A stretch of DNA of 64,000 nucleotides from Ardenticatenaceae bacterium (GTDB lineage: Bacteria > Chloroflexota > Anaerolineae > Promineifilales > Promineifilaceae), in contig JACKBR010000020.1 of NCBI GenBank assembly GCA_020634495.1, forward strand, positions 1-64,000, given 5' to 3'. Positions 50,305 through 59,932 of the stretch are shown here, piece by piece. A model generated the notes under the pieces. That model did no database searches and was not told where the DNA came from. It saw only the letters and a program-made list of their open reading frames with translations. Both the position numbers and the translations under genes were made by a program. Every line of letters begins with the position of its first letter. Positions within the stretch are counted from its first letter, which is position 1.

Positions 50305-51474
50305 TCAACTCATCAATCGCGCCGCTTTTGCTTCTAGATGCAGCCGCGCTTGCCAAATGAGCAGGGCAAAGATCACCACAGCCACCAGCAGCGTTGCCAG
50401 AATAATCAGCATGGTCACTACCGGGCCAATCGTCTCAAAAAGCTGGCCAATTAGCCAGGGAATGGTCATGCCGCCCAGGCCAGCTCCCACAAAAAAGTAG
50501 CTGGTAATCTGGCCGCTGAGCGACAGGGTATGTTCTGCCAGGGCAATGGTGGTGGGAAAGATGACCGACATGGAAAGCCCCAGGCCAATTGTGCCCAGCC
50601 ACAGGGCAGCAACGCTGTTTTGCCCTAGCAGCAGAATTGCCAGGCTGAGCAGGCAGCCTGCCAGTGCGCCGCCCAGCAGGGTTTTGGGGTGCAGTTTGGC
50701 GGCAATGGGAATGGAAAGCAGTCTCCCCAGGGTGAGCGCACCCCAAAAGAAGGATGTGAGGTAAGCGGCAACGGTGGCATTGCTCAAGCCAAGCGTGGTG
50801 GCGTAGGTAAAAATCCAGCCGCCATAGGCCACCTCTGCCCCCACGTACAGGAAGAGGAAGGCGGCTACCAGGAAGACAAGCCGCAGATTCGCTTTTTTGT
50901 GGCCAACGGCCGTATCTCGCTGGCGAATAGGCAGGCTGGGGAATCCGATAAAAAAGAAGGCCGCGGGCAGCACAATCAGCGCCAATACCCAATAAGCTAA
51001 CTGAATGCCGCCACTAGCCAGCATGGTTTGGGCAATAATGATGGGCGCTAAAAAGGCACCCAGCCCAAAAAAGAAGTGCAGGCTGTTCATGTACGGCCCC
51101 ACTTTTTCACCAAAGCGCCAGACCAGCAGCGTGTTGCTGCCAACATCCACGCCAGACTCTACCATGCCCGCTAAAAACATTAGAATGGTCAGCAGCCAGA
51201 GCTGGGAAATAAAGGGAACCAGGCTCAGCGACAAGGCCATGAGCAGCAGCAGCCCCATGATCAGCGGATGACCTGGAACGCGATCGTACAGCTGCCCGGC
51301 CAGCAGCGCCCCACCCAAAAAGCCAAGCGAGCGGGTGGCAAACAAAAAGCTGATGCCGCTGAGTTGGGTGCCGGTTTGTTCGGCCAGCCCCGGCAGGGTT
51401 GGCCCCAGGGCTGATGAAGTCATGCCCAGGGCAATAAACGCTAAAAAGTAAGCAACGATTTTTTTATTGTTCAT
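50305..51474 (-). CDS. MFS transporter
   Basis: 389 residues from ATG 51474; the frame continues upstream to 51537 without a better start, and no clear ribosome-binding site is seen. About 12 hydrophobic segments are present, such as IVAYFLAFIALGMTSSALGP, LGFLGGALLAGQLYDRVPGH (the MFS loop 2-3 motif) and ITSYFFVGAGLGGMTIPWLI. It resembles the FucP/FHS-like and drug or sugar branches of the family; the substrate cannot be read. First gene of the MFS-methyltransferase-NUDIX operon. Confidence 0.9.
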   Translation of the reverse strand: MNNKKIVAYFLAFIALGMTSSALGPTLPGLAEQTGTQLSGISFLFATRSLGFLGGALLAGQLYDRVPGHPLIMGLLLLMALSLSLVPFISQLWLLTILMFLAGMVESGVDVGSNTLLVWRFGEKVGPYMNSLHFFFGLGAFLAPIIIAQTMLASGGIQLAYWVLALIVLPAAFFFIGFPSLPIRQRDTAVGHKKANLRLVFLVAAFLFLYVGAEVAYGGWIFTYATTLGLSNATVAAYLTSFFWGALTLGRLLSIPIAAKLHPKTLLGGALAGCLLSLAILLLGQNSVAALWLGTIGLGLSMSVIFPTTIALAEHTLSLSGQITSYFFVGAGLGGMTIPWLIGQLFETIGPVVTMLIILATLLVAVVIFALLIWQARLHLEAKAARLMS

Positions 51475-51485
51475 GGTTGATATTT

Positions 51486-51560
51486 GTTGCAGCCACAAAG
51501 GGCACAAAGAATAAAGAGCGGTTGAACCGAACCTCAATAATCAGGGTGAACCCGGTGGCT
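51486..51560. repeat. CCACAAAG...GGTGGCTAAT intergenic repeat
   Basis: GCAGCCACAAAGGGCACAAA at one end and CCGGTGGCTAATCC at the other are a degenerate member of the CCACAGAG/CTCTGTGG repeat class, between the MFS start and the MscS stop. Confidence 0.4.
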
Positions 51561-51577
51561 AATCCTCAGACAGGTTT

Positions 51578-52384
51578 CTAATTCGGTTGGAATAGGTGTA
51601 CATCTTGCTGCGGGAAGGGGATGGAGATGCCCGCTTCGTCAAAGCGCAGCTTGACAGCTTCATGGATGGCAAAGTTGGCGGCCCAGTAATTTTCTACGGC
51701 GACAAACGGCCGTACCGCAAAATTTACGCTGCTGTCTGCCAATGCAGAGACGGCCACCGTGGGGGCAGGCTCCGCCAACACCAACTCTTCTTCCGCCAAG
51801 ATTTGCTCCAGCAGCTTTTTAGCCTTTAGCAAGTCATCGCTGTAGCCAATGCCAAACGTCATATCTACCCGCAGCGTGCCGCGCTTAGTGTAGTTTACAA
51901 TGTGGCTGCTGGTGATTTGCCCGTTGGGGATGATCACTGTTTTATTGTCTGGCGTTACCAAAATGGTGCTAAAAATTTGAATCTCTTCTACCCTGCCAAA
52001 CACATCTCCCACTTCTACCAGGTGGCCAAGACCAAATGGCTTAAACAGCAAAATAATGACGCCAGAGGCAAAATTTGCCAACGCCCCTTCTAAAGCTAAA
52101 CCAATGGCCAGGCCCGCCGCGCCCAGCACGGCAATAAACGATGCTGTTTGCACCCCGACTCGTTCCAGGGCCGCTACGACGGCAAAGGCCAGCACCGCAT
52201 AATAAATTAGATTGCTTAAAAAGCGCAGCAGCGCTTCATTGGTGTTGGTTTTGGCCAGGGTTTTTATGACCCAGCGAGAAATATAACCGGCTAACCAATA
52301 GCCGAGCAAAATGATGATTAGCGCGCCTAAAATATTGAGGCCATAGGTTAATATAAGCTCTTGAGCTTGTTCCAAAATATCCAT
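51578..52384 (-). CDS. MscS-family small-conductance mechanosensitive channel
   Basis: 268 residues from ATG 52384 (GAGAGGAAA just upstream). Three helices are visible: LNILGALIIILLGYWLAGYI, LIYYAVLAFAVVAALERVGV and the pore helix ASFIAVLGAAGLAIGLALEG-ALANFASG. The beta domain motif FKPFGLGHLVEVGDVFGRVEEI and IPNGQITSSHIVNYTKRG confirm MscS. The channel opens under membrane tension to release solutes in osmotic downshock. It appears to be a single-gene unit. Confidence 0.95.
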   Translation of the reverse strand: MDILEQAQELILTYGLNILGALIIILLGYWLAGYISRWVIKTLAKTNTNEALLRFLSNLIYYAVLAFAVVAALERVGVQTASFIAVLGAAGLAIGLALEGALANFASGVIILLFKPFGLGHLVEVGDVFGRVEEIQIFSTILVTPDNKTVIIPNGQITSSHIVNYTKRGTLRVDMTFGIGYSDDLLKAKKLLEQILAEEELVLAEPAPTVAVSALADSSVNFAVRPFVAVENYWAANFAIHEAVKLRFDEAGISIPFPQQDVHLFQPN

Positions 52385-52564
52385 TTTCCTCTCTTCCTCG
52401 AGTTTTTCAGTAGGTTTTGGGCAAACCGCCAAGGCTCCCCAAAAGGTGATGCCCTGTCTGTTTGGCCCAGGCTCTTGCCAGCTCTGGTGGATGAGCAGTT
52501 TGTTGTTTAGATCAACTATAATGGAATTGTGCAGGATGACAATATGGAGGGAAATTGAGTGCGT

Positions 52565-55084
52565 TTAGGGAAGGGGCAGCCACAGGGTGAAGGTGCTGCC
52601 CTGGTCGGGATAGCTTTGCAGGGTGAGACGGCCGTTGTGCGCCTGCGCGATCAGCTTAACCATATTTAACCCCAGGCCAGTGCCCGGAATGTGGCCAGAA
52701 TCTGCCAGCTGTCCCCGGTAGAAACGCTCAAAAATACGTGCTTGCTCACTGTGGGCAATGCCTGGGCCATTATCACAAATGGCCAGGGTTAGCCATTCTT
52801 CTTCCCCGTTTTTTTGCACCTCGCCGCTTACAATGATGGTTCCCCCTTCTTCGGTAAAATTGAGCGCGTTGTGGATGAGCTCATGAAGCGCCTGGTAAAT
52901 TCGTTGAGAATCTCCCATTGTGTCTGGCAATTGGGCAATTTCAGGGGCAAAGCGCAACGAAATCTTCTTTTCTTCGGCTCGAGGGGCCAACCGGGTTTGC
53001 AAATTTTTGCTTAAAGTTTCCCAATGAATTGGCTGATGTTGCAGCTCCCTTTGTTTGTCCTCAAGCGAAATGATCTCTACCGTGTTGTAGATAATGCTTT
53101 CCAGGCGCTTGATCTGTTCGTTGAGAATGGTGAAGTATTGCTCACGACGTGAGGGATTATCCAGGCGTTTCAGCAAATCGATGTATAAATTGAGGTTGGT
53201 GACCGGGGTGCGCAGTTCATGAGAAATATTGGTAATGAAGCGCCGACGCGATTCTTCTAGCCGTTTGGTTTTGGTGATGTTTCGGTGGCTGGAAACATAG
53301 CCGATCAGCTTGCCAAGCCCGTCGCGCATGGGTGCAATTAAAACGGCCGCATCATACACCGTTCCATCTTTACGTTTAAATTGCAGTTCATTTTCCCAAA
53401 CGGACTCATTTTTGAGCGCTTTTTGCAAGGAACGAAACACGGCATCAGGGAGACGGCCGTTCAAAATAGAATTTGCAGGCTTGTTCAAAACATCTGCCTC
53501 CGTATAGCCCGTTAACTGCATAAACGCACGATTCACATAAACCGTTTTTAGCTCCAGGTCACTTACCGCAATCGCATCATTCACACTTTGCAAAATGATG
53601 GCGCTCCTCTCCTGTTCCGCACGCACCGCTATTTCTAAATTGTCGGCACGCTGCTTCAGCAACTGTTCAGCCAATTTGCGATCTGTAATATCAATCAGAG
53701 AAGCAATACTAATGGTAGAGTCTGGCACCAAGGCCACCGAAACAAAAACATCTTTTATCTGCCCCGCATGGTCTAGAAAATGAAATTCATATTCGCTAGG
53801 AGCGTTGTTGCCTGGCTGGCGTCTTGCCCGGTGGTAGTTTTCCATTTGTTGCAGGTCTTCTGGGCGGACAAACTCTGTCCAGCGCATTTTCCCCTCAACC
53901 TCCTCACGAGCATACCCAGACAAGGCAGCAAACTGATCATTGGCCAGAGAAATTGTCATATCTTCTTCAATAATCACCGTGGCCGCACTGTTTGTCTCAA
54001 AAACCGTCCGGTACCTATCCTCAGACATCTGCCGCGACTTTTCTGCCAGCCTTCGCGCCGTAACGTCGTAAATAATTAGCACGTGCCCACGAGAATCATT
54101 GGTATTGTTAACAATTTGGCCGCCGTGCATCTCTAAATAGCGATATTGCCCGCCAGCTTCATAATAAAATTCTAGCGTTTGGTTCTCATCTAGTGGGGCC
54201 GTATGCAAAATGGATTCATCCCAAATAGGAAAAATTTCAGCAACCGGCCGATCCAACAGCGTTTGTTCTTTGCGTCCCAATAACCGTAGGGCGGCCGGAT
54301 TTAGCTCAACAATATGGAATTTGTCATCGATTAAAATAACCCCGTCGCGAATGCTGGCAAAAACGGCCGAATACGCCACGGGCATTAACCCCAAAAAGTA
54401 ATATCGCAGTAATCCCAACGCAATGAAAAAACCGGAAACAGGGAAAAAGAACGTGGTCACATCAAAGTGATCCAGGTGCCACAGGCCAAAAAGAGAAAAC
54501 AACCCGGCCAGCCACGGAGCCAGCATTCCCACCAAGATTAAAGTAAGCTGCTTGCGGTAAACAGCATTTGCGCCCGGCAGCTGCCCCAGCAAGATCATTG
54601 CAGAAATTGCAAACAGCAAATACCCAATAAAAAGGCTGATCCAAAACCAGGGGCCATAGTCAAAAACGAGCAAGGGGAACCCCACCACATCCCCCACCAA
54701 AGACGGGGTGCCAGCCCAGCCAAAGCGGGGATTTGACCAGTAGATAAATTGGGAAATTATAGGTTCAATCAGCAGCAAACCATATATCAAACGGCGATAC
54801 TTAATCTTTTGGTTGGTGTAGTGCAGCGTAAAAATAAACAAGCACGGCCCCAAAAGCGAGGCAAATAAACGCTTGACATTAAACCAGAAAAGTTTGCCTT
54901 CCAAGGAGGGGGTAATAAGCTCTAAGCCGTAAAATCCGGCCCAAAGCCCGGCAAAGAGCATGACAGCCGAAAAAGCAAGCGTCGCTCCTGTTCGTCTTCT
55001 TCGCCAGACGTAAAATGCCAGAAACCAACAAACAGAAACGGAAAAATAAAGGACAAGTAGATAAGGCGCTAGTGCCAGATTCAT
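52565..55084 (-). CDS. Multi-PAS sensor histidine kinase with seven-helix membrane domain
   Basis: 839 residues. The first 215 residues hold seven helices of the histidine-kinase 7TM type (LAPYLLVLYFSVSVCWFLAF to FFPVSGFFIALGLLRYYFLG). Three PAS domains follow: about 235-330 (SIRDGVILIDDKFHIVELNP), 350-470 (TNSAATVIIEEDMTISLAND) and 490-600 (SVNDAIAVSDLELKTVYVNR). The kinase core has the H-box FITNISHELRTPVTNLN, the N-box HELIHNALNFTEEG, G1 ICDNGPGIAHSEQARIFERF and G2 GTGLGLNMVKLIAQ. PAS domains usually sense redox, light or small ligands. No response regulator is adjacent. The 272-bp gap before the next gene (55085-55356) holds no supported gene. Confidence 0.93.
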   Translation of the reverse strand: MNLALAPYLLVLYFSVSVCWFLAFYVWRRRRTGATLAFSAVMLFAGLWAGFYGLELITPSLEGKLFWFNVKRLFASLLGPCLFIFTLHYTNQKIKYRRLIYGLLLIEPIISQFIYWSNPRFGWAGTPSLVGDVVGFPLLVFDYGPWFWISLFIGYLLFAISAMILLGQLPGANAVYRKQLTLILVGMLAPWLAGLFSLFGLWHLDHFDVTTFFFPVSGFFIALGLLRYYFLGLMPVAYSAVFASIRDGVILIDDKFHIVELNPAALRLLGRKEQTLLDRPVAEIFPIWDESILHTAPLDENQTLEFYYEAGGQYRYLEMHGGQIVNNTNDSRGHVLIIYDVTARRLAEKSRQMSEDRYRTVFETNSAATVIIEEDMTISLANDQFAALSGYAREEVEGKMRWTEFVRPEDLQQMENYHRARRQPGNNAPSEYEFHFLDHAGQIKDVFVSVALVPDSTISIASLIDITDRKLAEQLLKQRADNLEIAVRAEQERSAIILQSVNDAIAVSDLELKTVYVNRAFMQLTGYTEADVLNKPANSILNGRLPDAVFRSLQKALKNESVWENELQFKRKDGTVYDAAVLIAPMRDGLGKLIGYVSSHRNITKTKRLEESRRRFITNISHELRTPVTNLNLYIDLLKRLDNPSRREQYFTILNEQIKRLESIIYNTVEIISLEDKQRELQHQPIHWETLSKNLQTRLAPRAEEKKISLRFAPEIAQLPDTMGDSQRIYQALHELIHNALNFTEEGGTIIVSGEVQKNGEEEWLTLAICDNGPGIAHSEQARIFERFYRGQLADSGHIPGTGLGLNMVKLIAQAHNGRLTLQSYPDQGSTFTLWLPLP

Positions 55085-55356
55085 AATTTAGCCAATCTGG
55101 CTTGCCAACCGTCCACTCGTCTAGTGGGCCGGTAGCAAATCAGGATTACAAGAAACTGTTTGAGGATGATATGCCTCCTCTGGCTCATGAGGTACCTTAC
55201 CTTTGTCATAGATGCCGTGCTGACCATACACCGTATTTTTGGTTTCTTTGAATGCGTAACTTTATTTTAGCAAATGTGGATCAATTTAGGCTATAGGGCT
55301 TGAAATATGCACGCTTTTACCAACGTAGCAAATCGCAAGAAAATTTCAAGCAGACA

Positions 55357-56778
55357 TTATTGCGCTGGGGTTAGGGCTGTTTTGAGGAGGGCAAGTCCGG
55401 CAGGGTTATCTAGCAGCCAGCGAGCAAACTCATCATGAGGCAAGCTGTTACGCCAGGGGCGATAGCTGCTGCCTGGTAAGTCTTGGAAGAAGAGGATCAC
55501 AATTGTGGGCGTTACTTCGCCGATGGGGTAGGCGTAGTAAGCGGTGTTGAGGATGCCTGGCAGGGAACCATTTTTGTAACCCAGGTTGCTAAACCGTTCC
55601 TGATTCGCGGGGAAGATCATGGGCCATTCCAGGTAACGGCGGGCCAAAAAGCTGCTTTCGGAGTTGCTGAGGCCGTTTTGGGCGATGAGGGCCATGAGCG
55701 AGGCGTATTCGCGGGGGGTGCCATGCGCGTTCAAGTTGTCGCTAAAGAAGCGTTGGTCCTGGCTAGACGGCCGTCTTTCTGCCTGGTGGTAGGCTTGTTC
55801 TGCCTCGCGAAAGGCGCTGTCCTCGCTGTAAGCTGCTGCCAACTGTGCCACCTCCAGGCCATAGCTGGTTGGATTGTCTAAATAAGCCAGGATGGCTTCA
55901 CGGTCGCTGCTGCCCAGGCGAGTCTGGTTGCTCATGGCCAGGAACTGACCCAAAAAGGTGCAGGGGGCGGTTTGCTGGGTCAGGTTGAGGGTAACGGCCG
56001 TTTCCTCTATAACCGTCTGCCCCAAAACCGTGTGCAAATAATCTGTGGCGCTGTTGGCGCTGTGGCGCATCATCATCCAGGGCACATCTTCCAGCCGGAT
56101 GCGCTCTGGGGCAGCCAGCACCAGGCCAGCCTCGGCCAATTCATCAATCGCCCGGTTATGAGAGCCAAGATCATAGCCCGGCAGGTAGTAACTTTCTAGC
56201 GTGTCTAGCGTGACGTAGCTGGTAGGGTCTAGCTGGCCAGCAGCGGCGGCTTCGGCATAAGCTACCAGATGAATAATCTTTACCACCGAGGCCAGCGGCA
56301 TCTGCATATCGGCGTTGTGGTAAATGCCATTGGCTTCATCGCCCACGCGGTAAGCCACCAGTCCCACGCTGCCGGGATTGGCCAGTAGTTGCTCCCAGGC
56401 GGGCAAGGCCAGTTCTGGCAGTTCGGCCAGCAGGGCGGCCACCGCTGCCGGGTCAGGGGAGAGGCTGTCGGTGGTGGGGGTGGTATTGGTGGGCAGCAAG
56501 GGCAGCTGTTGGCCGCAGGGGGCTACGGCCGTATCCACCAAAAATGGCGTCGGGGTGAGCGTTGGCGTGCTGGTGGGGCTTGCGGGAACGGCCGTTTCTG
56601 TTGAGGCAAGCGTGGGTAGGGCGGTGTTGGCCAGGGTCGGGGTGGCAATGGGCGTGGATAGATTGCTTTGCAGTTGAATGAGCGTGTTGGCGTCGGTGGT
56701 GGACGGCCGTTCGCAGGCGGCCGTCAGACCTAGCAAAAGCATCAGGAAGAGCGCGAGTTTGAATTGATGTGGCCACAT
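55357..56778 (-). CDS. Class A beta-lactamase-like serine hydrolase lipoprotein
   Basis: 473 residues from ATG 56778, which gives a signal peptide with lipobox (FLMLLLGLTAAC); the long open frame above it to 57027 is not credible. A Thr/Pro-rich linker of about 70 residues follows. The hydrolase domain has the Ser-x-x-Lys motif in MPLASVVKIIHL, an SAN triad in MMRHSANSATDYL (SDN of class A) and YKNGSLPGI (KTG-like). Such proteins may be penicillin-binding or beta-lactam-hydrolysing enzymes or simple esterases. TACAAT ends 8 nt before the ATG and no ribosome-binding site is seen, so a leaderless message is possible. It diverges from the beta-helix gene. Confidence 0.85.
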   Translation of the reverse strand: MWPHQFKLALFLMLLLGLTAACERPSTTDANTLIQLQSNLSTPIATPTLANTALPTLASTETAVPASPTSTPTLTPTPFLVDTAVAPCGQQLPLLPTNTTPTTDSLSPDPAAVAALLAELPELALPAWEQLLANPGSVGLVAYRVGDEANGIYHNADMQMPLASVVKIIHLVAYAEAAAAGQLDPTSYVTLDTLESYYLPGYDLGSHNRAIDELAEAGLVLAAPERIRLEDVPWMMMRHSANSATDYLHTVLGQTVIEETAVTLNLTQQTAPCTFLGQFLAMSNQTRLGSSDREAILAYLDNPTSYGLEVAQLAAAYSEDSAFREAEQAYHQAERRPSSQDQRFFSDNLNAHGTPREYASLMALIAQNGLSNSESSFLARRYLEWPMIFPANQERFSNLGYKNGSLPGILNTAYYAYPIGEVTPTIVILFFQDLPGSSYRPWRNSLPHDEFARWLLDNPAGLALLKTALTPAQ

Positions 56779-56911
56779 AGCCCATGATTGTAGCGGGAAC
56801 GGCCGTAGGCACACACAATTCACCCAAATTTTAATCCGACAATAAGGCCGCCAACACCAGGGCGTGTTAAAATACAGCCGGTATTCATCACAGCTTGTAA
56901 AGGAACTCTCA

Positions 56912-58480
56912 ATGACCAAACGATTATTCCCCCTTTCCTTGATTCTAGTTTTACCCCTGCTGCTTGGCCTGGCGCTGATTTCAGTTGGCCAAACCCTGGC
57001 AGGCAGTGCCGATATTTGTGCGGCCACCTGTACCTACAGCACCATTCAGGACGCCGTTACCAATGCGCCGGAAGGCTCAACCTTAACCATTGCCGCAGAA
57101 ACGTTTAGCGAAACCGTAGAAATTATCCGTGACATTACGCTGATTGGCGCAGGTTCTGGGGCAACCATTATTGATGCACAGACGGCCGATTCCGTGATTT
57201 GGGTACACAATGGGGTAATGGTGTCTATCTCTGGCGTCACCATCCAAAATGGGGACACCACCGATCCTAACGGGGGCGGTGGGTTACTGAACGAAGATGG
57301 AACAGTTACCTTAACAAACAGCATTGTGCAAAACAACCTGGCTTATAACGGCGCGGGCATTAGCAATCTGGGCACAATGACGCTGGACAATGTCACTGTA
57401 CGCAACAATGTGGCCGATGACCTAGTGGGCGAAATCTCGATTTGTAATGTGGGGTGTTCTGGCGGGGGCATTTACAACGAAGGCACGATGACGCTCACTA
57501 ATAGCACGATTCACGGCAACAGCTCTTTGTTTGGCGCTGGTTTAGACAACAACGCAGGTACGCTGAACGCTACCAGCATTGAAGTGTATGAAAATACGGC
57601 CGAAAATAACGAAGAAAGCGCAGGCGGCGGTATTGAAAACGTGGGCACGATGACGCTGACCAACAGCACCGTGCGCAACAACACAGCCATTTGGGGCGCA
57701 GGTTTAGTCAACGATGGCACGATGCTGGTAAGCGGCAGCGATTTTTATGAAAATGTGGCTGCCAACAGCGGTGGCGGTATGCACAACCGGTTTAATCTGA
57801 CGGTGCAGACCAGCAATGTTTATAGCAATCAGGCAGGCTCTGATGGTGGCGGTGGGATGAGTTCGGAGTCTGGGGATGTAGTGGTGATGCAAACGGCCGT
57901 TTACAACAACAGCGCCACGGGCTCTGGTGGGGGCATTGTGCATAATGTGCCCGCAGGCAGCAACAGCTTCATAATCACCAACAGCACCATAAGCGGCAAC
58001 AGCACCAGCGGCTCAGGCGGGGGAGTTGGCAATGCGGGTGTGGCCAACACAACGCTCAGCAATGTGACCTTCCACAACAACAGTTCAAACATCGTGGCCG
58101 GGCAATCTGTTTATGTTGCCGCAGGCACGGTGAGTGCCGCCCGAACAATTTTTTCCATCACCCATTCGGGAACCAATTGCAGCGGTACGATAACTTCTCA
58201 GGGCTACAATCTAATTAGCGGCAGCGGTTGTAATGCCAACGGCAGCACAGATTTAGCCAATACCTCGGCCTTGCTGGGGCCGCTGCAAAATAATGGCGGC
58301 AGCACGCTTACCCATGCGCTGCTGCTTGGCTCGCCCGCCATCGACAGCGGCGGCAGCGGCTGCCCGGCGGTTGATCAGCGGGGTGTGGCCCGTCCTTTTG
58401 GTTCAGCCTGCGACCGGGGGGCTTATGAATATGACGAGGTTGTGGGATTTTTGTACGTGCCGTTTTTGATACGGCCGTAA
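56912..58480 (+). CDS. Secreted right-handed beta-helix protein
   Basis: 522 residues from ATG 56912 (AAAGGA, 7-8 nt spacer). The signal peptide is MTKRLFPLSLILVLPLLLGL. The body is a parallel beta-helix with Asn-rich coils repeating a pattern like GTMTLTNSTVRNNTAIWGAG (at least eight turns, for example TLTNSIVQNNLAYNGAGISN and TISGNSTSGSGGGVGN). The tail HALLLGSPAIDSGG and DQRGVARPFGSACDRGAYEY is the choice-of-anchor region common in Chloroflexota and planctomycete beta-helix proteins. Such proteins act as surface adhesins or polysaccharide lyases; no lyase residues can be picked out. A bidirectional terminator follows. Confidence 0.88.
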   Translation: MTKRLFPLSLILVLPLLLGLALISVGQTLAGSADICAATCTYSTIQDAVTNAPEGSTLTIAAETFSETVEIIRDITLIGAGSGATIIDAQTADSVIWVHNGVMVSISGVTIQNGDTTDPNGGGGLLNEDGTVTLTNSIVQNNLAYNGAGISNLGTMTLDNVTVRNNVADDLVGEISICNVGCSGGGIYNEGTMTLTNSTIHGNSSLFGAGLDNNAGTLNATSIEVYENTAENNEESAGGGIENVGTMTLTNSTVRNNTAIWGAGLVNDGTMLVSGSDFYENVAANSGGGMHNRFNLTVQTSNVYSNQAGSDGGGGMSSESGDVVVMQTAVYNNSATGSGGGIVHNVPAGSNSFIITNSTISGNSTSGSGGGVGNAGVANTTLSNVTFHNNSSNIVAGQSVYVAAGTVSAARTIFSITHSGTNCSGTITSQGYNLISGSGCNANGSTDLANTSALLGPLQNNGGSTLTHALLLGSPAIDSGGSGCPAVDQRGVARPFGSACDRGAYEYDEVVGFLYVPFLIRP

Positions 58481-58496
58481 ACAACCAGGCAAAGCA

Positions 58497-58554
58497 AATC
58501 CTGACAGGGTTTGTCTGGCGACGCCCGTATCGTGTTTATGAACCTGTCAGGATT
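58497..58554. terminator. Bidirectional terminator between convergent genes
   Basis: AATCCTGACAGG (58497-58508) and CCTGTCAGGATT (58543-58554) form perfect 12-bp arms between the stop codons of the plus-strand beta-helix gene and the minus-strand TPR gene. Confidence 0.65.
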
Positions 58555-58565
58555 CCCAATTGCGC

Positions 58566-59795
58566 CTAAGAAATTTTGCCTGTGTGGATGGGCGGCGGGG
58601 GGGTGTCTGATTGAGAAGAAAAGCGGCTGATGACACTGCGCCAGCGGGCTGTGCGATACAGCTTGCGGGCGGGCTGCTCATCCGGTTGGTAATCTGGCCG
58701 TAAGGCCATAATTTGGCCAAATAAACTGGCGGCATCACGCCATTCTCGTGCGGTGAAGGCGGCCATGCCCTGTTCATACAAAACGGTGAGCTTGCTTTCT
58801 GTCTGGCACCGGCTGGCGGCGGCCTGCCATTGGGCACGGCCGTTTTCGTCATAATACAGCGTGCATAGATATTTATACTTGGCGGCGGCTTCTTGCCATT
58901 TCTTGTCGGCCTCTAGCTGTTGTGCATTTTCTTCTTCACGCTGCCGCAGTCGCAGAAATTCATCAACGTTTTCAATGCGGGCCAGGTGCCCAACTTCGCG
59001 GTATGCGTCCAGCGCCAGCTGCACTTCCCCCTGCCTAAGCTGTTGGTCTGCCAGCAGCACCACCTCTTTGCGGGCCATCTCAGCCAGGGCAGCGGCGGAA
59101 TGGTCTTTGTGGCGAAAATAGGGATCGATGACCAGCACCTGGGCAAAAGCGCTGTAAGCCGTGCGCCACTTCTCTTGTTCCATTGCCTGCACCCCAATCT
59201 GAAAGTAAGGCAGCAGTTCAGCTTCCCAACAGCTTTCTCGCTTAATTTGCCAGCCCGTTTCCTTGTCATGTCCGGGATATTCATTAAGCAAATGGTCGAA
59301 AATCCAGGCGGCTTCCTGGTAATTGGCAACGGCCGTTGCTTTTTCGGCTTTGGCTTCTAGCTCTTGAATGGTTAGCAGTTGGTGGATGCGTTGGGCGCGT
59401 TCAAAATCATCCGCTTTTTTGTACGCTTCTAGCGCCTTGCTCAGCCTGCCTGCGGCCAAGGCAGCGGCGGCTTTGCGCTCGTAGCGCGCTTTTTTGCGTA
59501 GATAGCGGACGCTCAGGCCATCTTGCTCGTAGTGGGAGTTGTAGCTCTGAATTTGGGCAAAGATTTTTTCGGCACGTTCCCAGTGCTGATTAATGAGGTA
59601 GCCCCATCCCTGATTAAAAAGATTCACGAGTTGTTCTGGAGTGAATTCGGCCGTTTCCTCATACTTGGCGGTGTCGGTGGGTTCAGTGGGTGTCTCTTTC
59701 ATGATGGGTCGTTTGCTAGATAAAATTTCCTCGATGCTCGGTGATATTGGAAGAACCATGTTGCGGCTTCTTGTTTGAACGGCCGTCTTCTCCAT
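58566..59795 (-). CDS. TPR-like helical repeat protein
   Basis: 409 residues from ATG 59795; the open frame reaches 59927, and ATG 59759 or 59702 are other choices, none with a strong ribosome-binding site. The body consists of tetratricopeptide-like helical pairs (LFNQGWGYLINQHWERAEKI, YRKADDF-like ALEAYKKADDFERAQRIHQL, AVANYQEAAWIFDHLLNEYP, MEQEKWRTAYSAFAQVLVID, MAAFTAREWRDAASLFGQIM). Repeats of this kind mediate protein contacts. No signal peptide or membrane segment is seen. It follows the tandem-NUDIX gene on the same strand, possibly in one transcript. I do not recognise a named family. Confidence 0.75.
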   Translation of the reverse strand: MEKTAVQTRSRNMVLPISPSIEEILSSKRPIMKETPTEPTDTAKYEETAEFTPEQLVNLFNQGWGYLINQHWERAEKIFAQIQSYNSHYEQDGLSVRYLRKKARYERKAAAALAAGRLSKALEAYKKADDFERAQRIHQLLTIQELEAKAEKATAVANYQEAAWIFDHLLNEYPGHDKETGWQIKRESCWEAELLPYFQIGVQAMEQEKWRTAYSAFAQVLVIDPYFRHKDHSAAALAEMARKEVVLLADQQLRQGEVQLALDAYREVGHLARIENVDEFLRLRQREEENAQQLEADKKWQEAAAKYKYLCTLYYDENGRAQWQAAASRCQTESKLTVLYEQGMAAFTAREWRDAASLFGQIMALRPDYQPDEQPARKLYRTARWRSVISRFSSQSDTPPPPIHTGKIS

Positions 59796-59932
59796 TTTCT
59801 GCCAGCGTAGGCCAAAATCCTTAAATCGCAACTTACACTTAAGCACCACAAAAAGGCCAGACCAGACGCATCTGTTTACGCCTAATTCATCCGGGACAAA
59901 ATCCTCTGTGAGCACCCTGCGGCCCAAGGCGT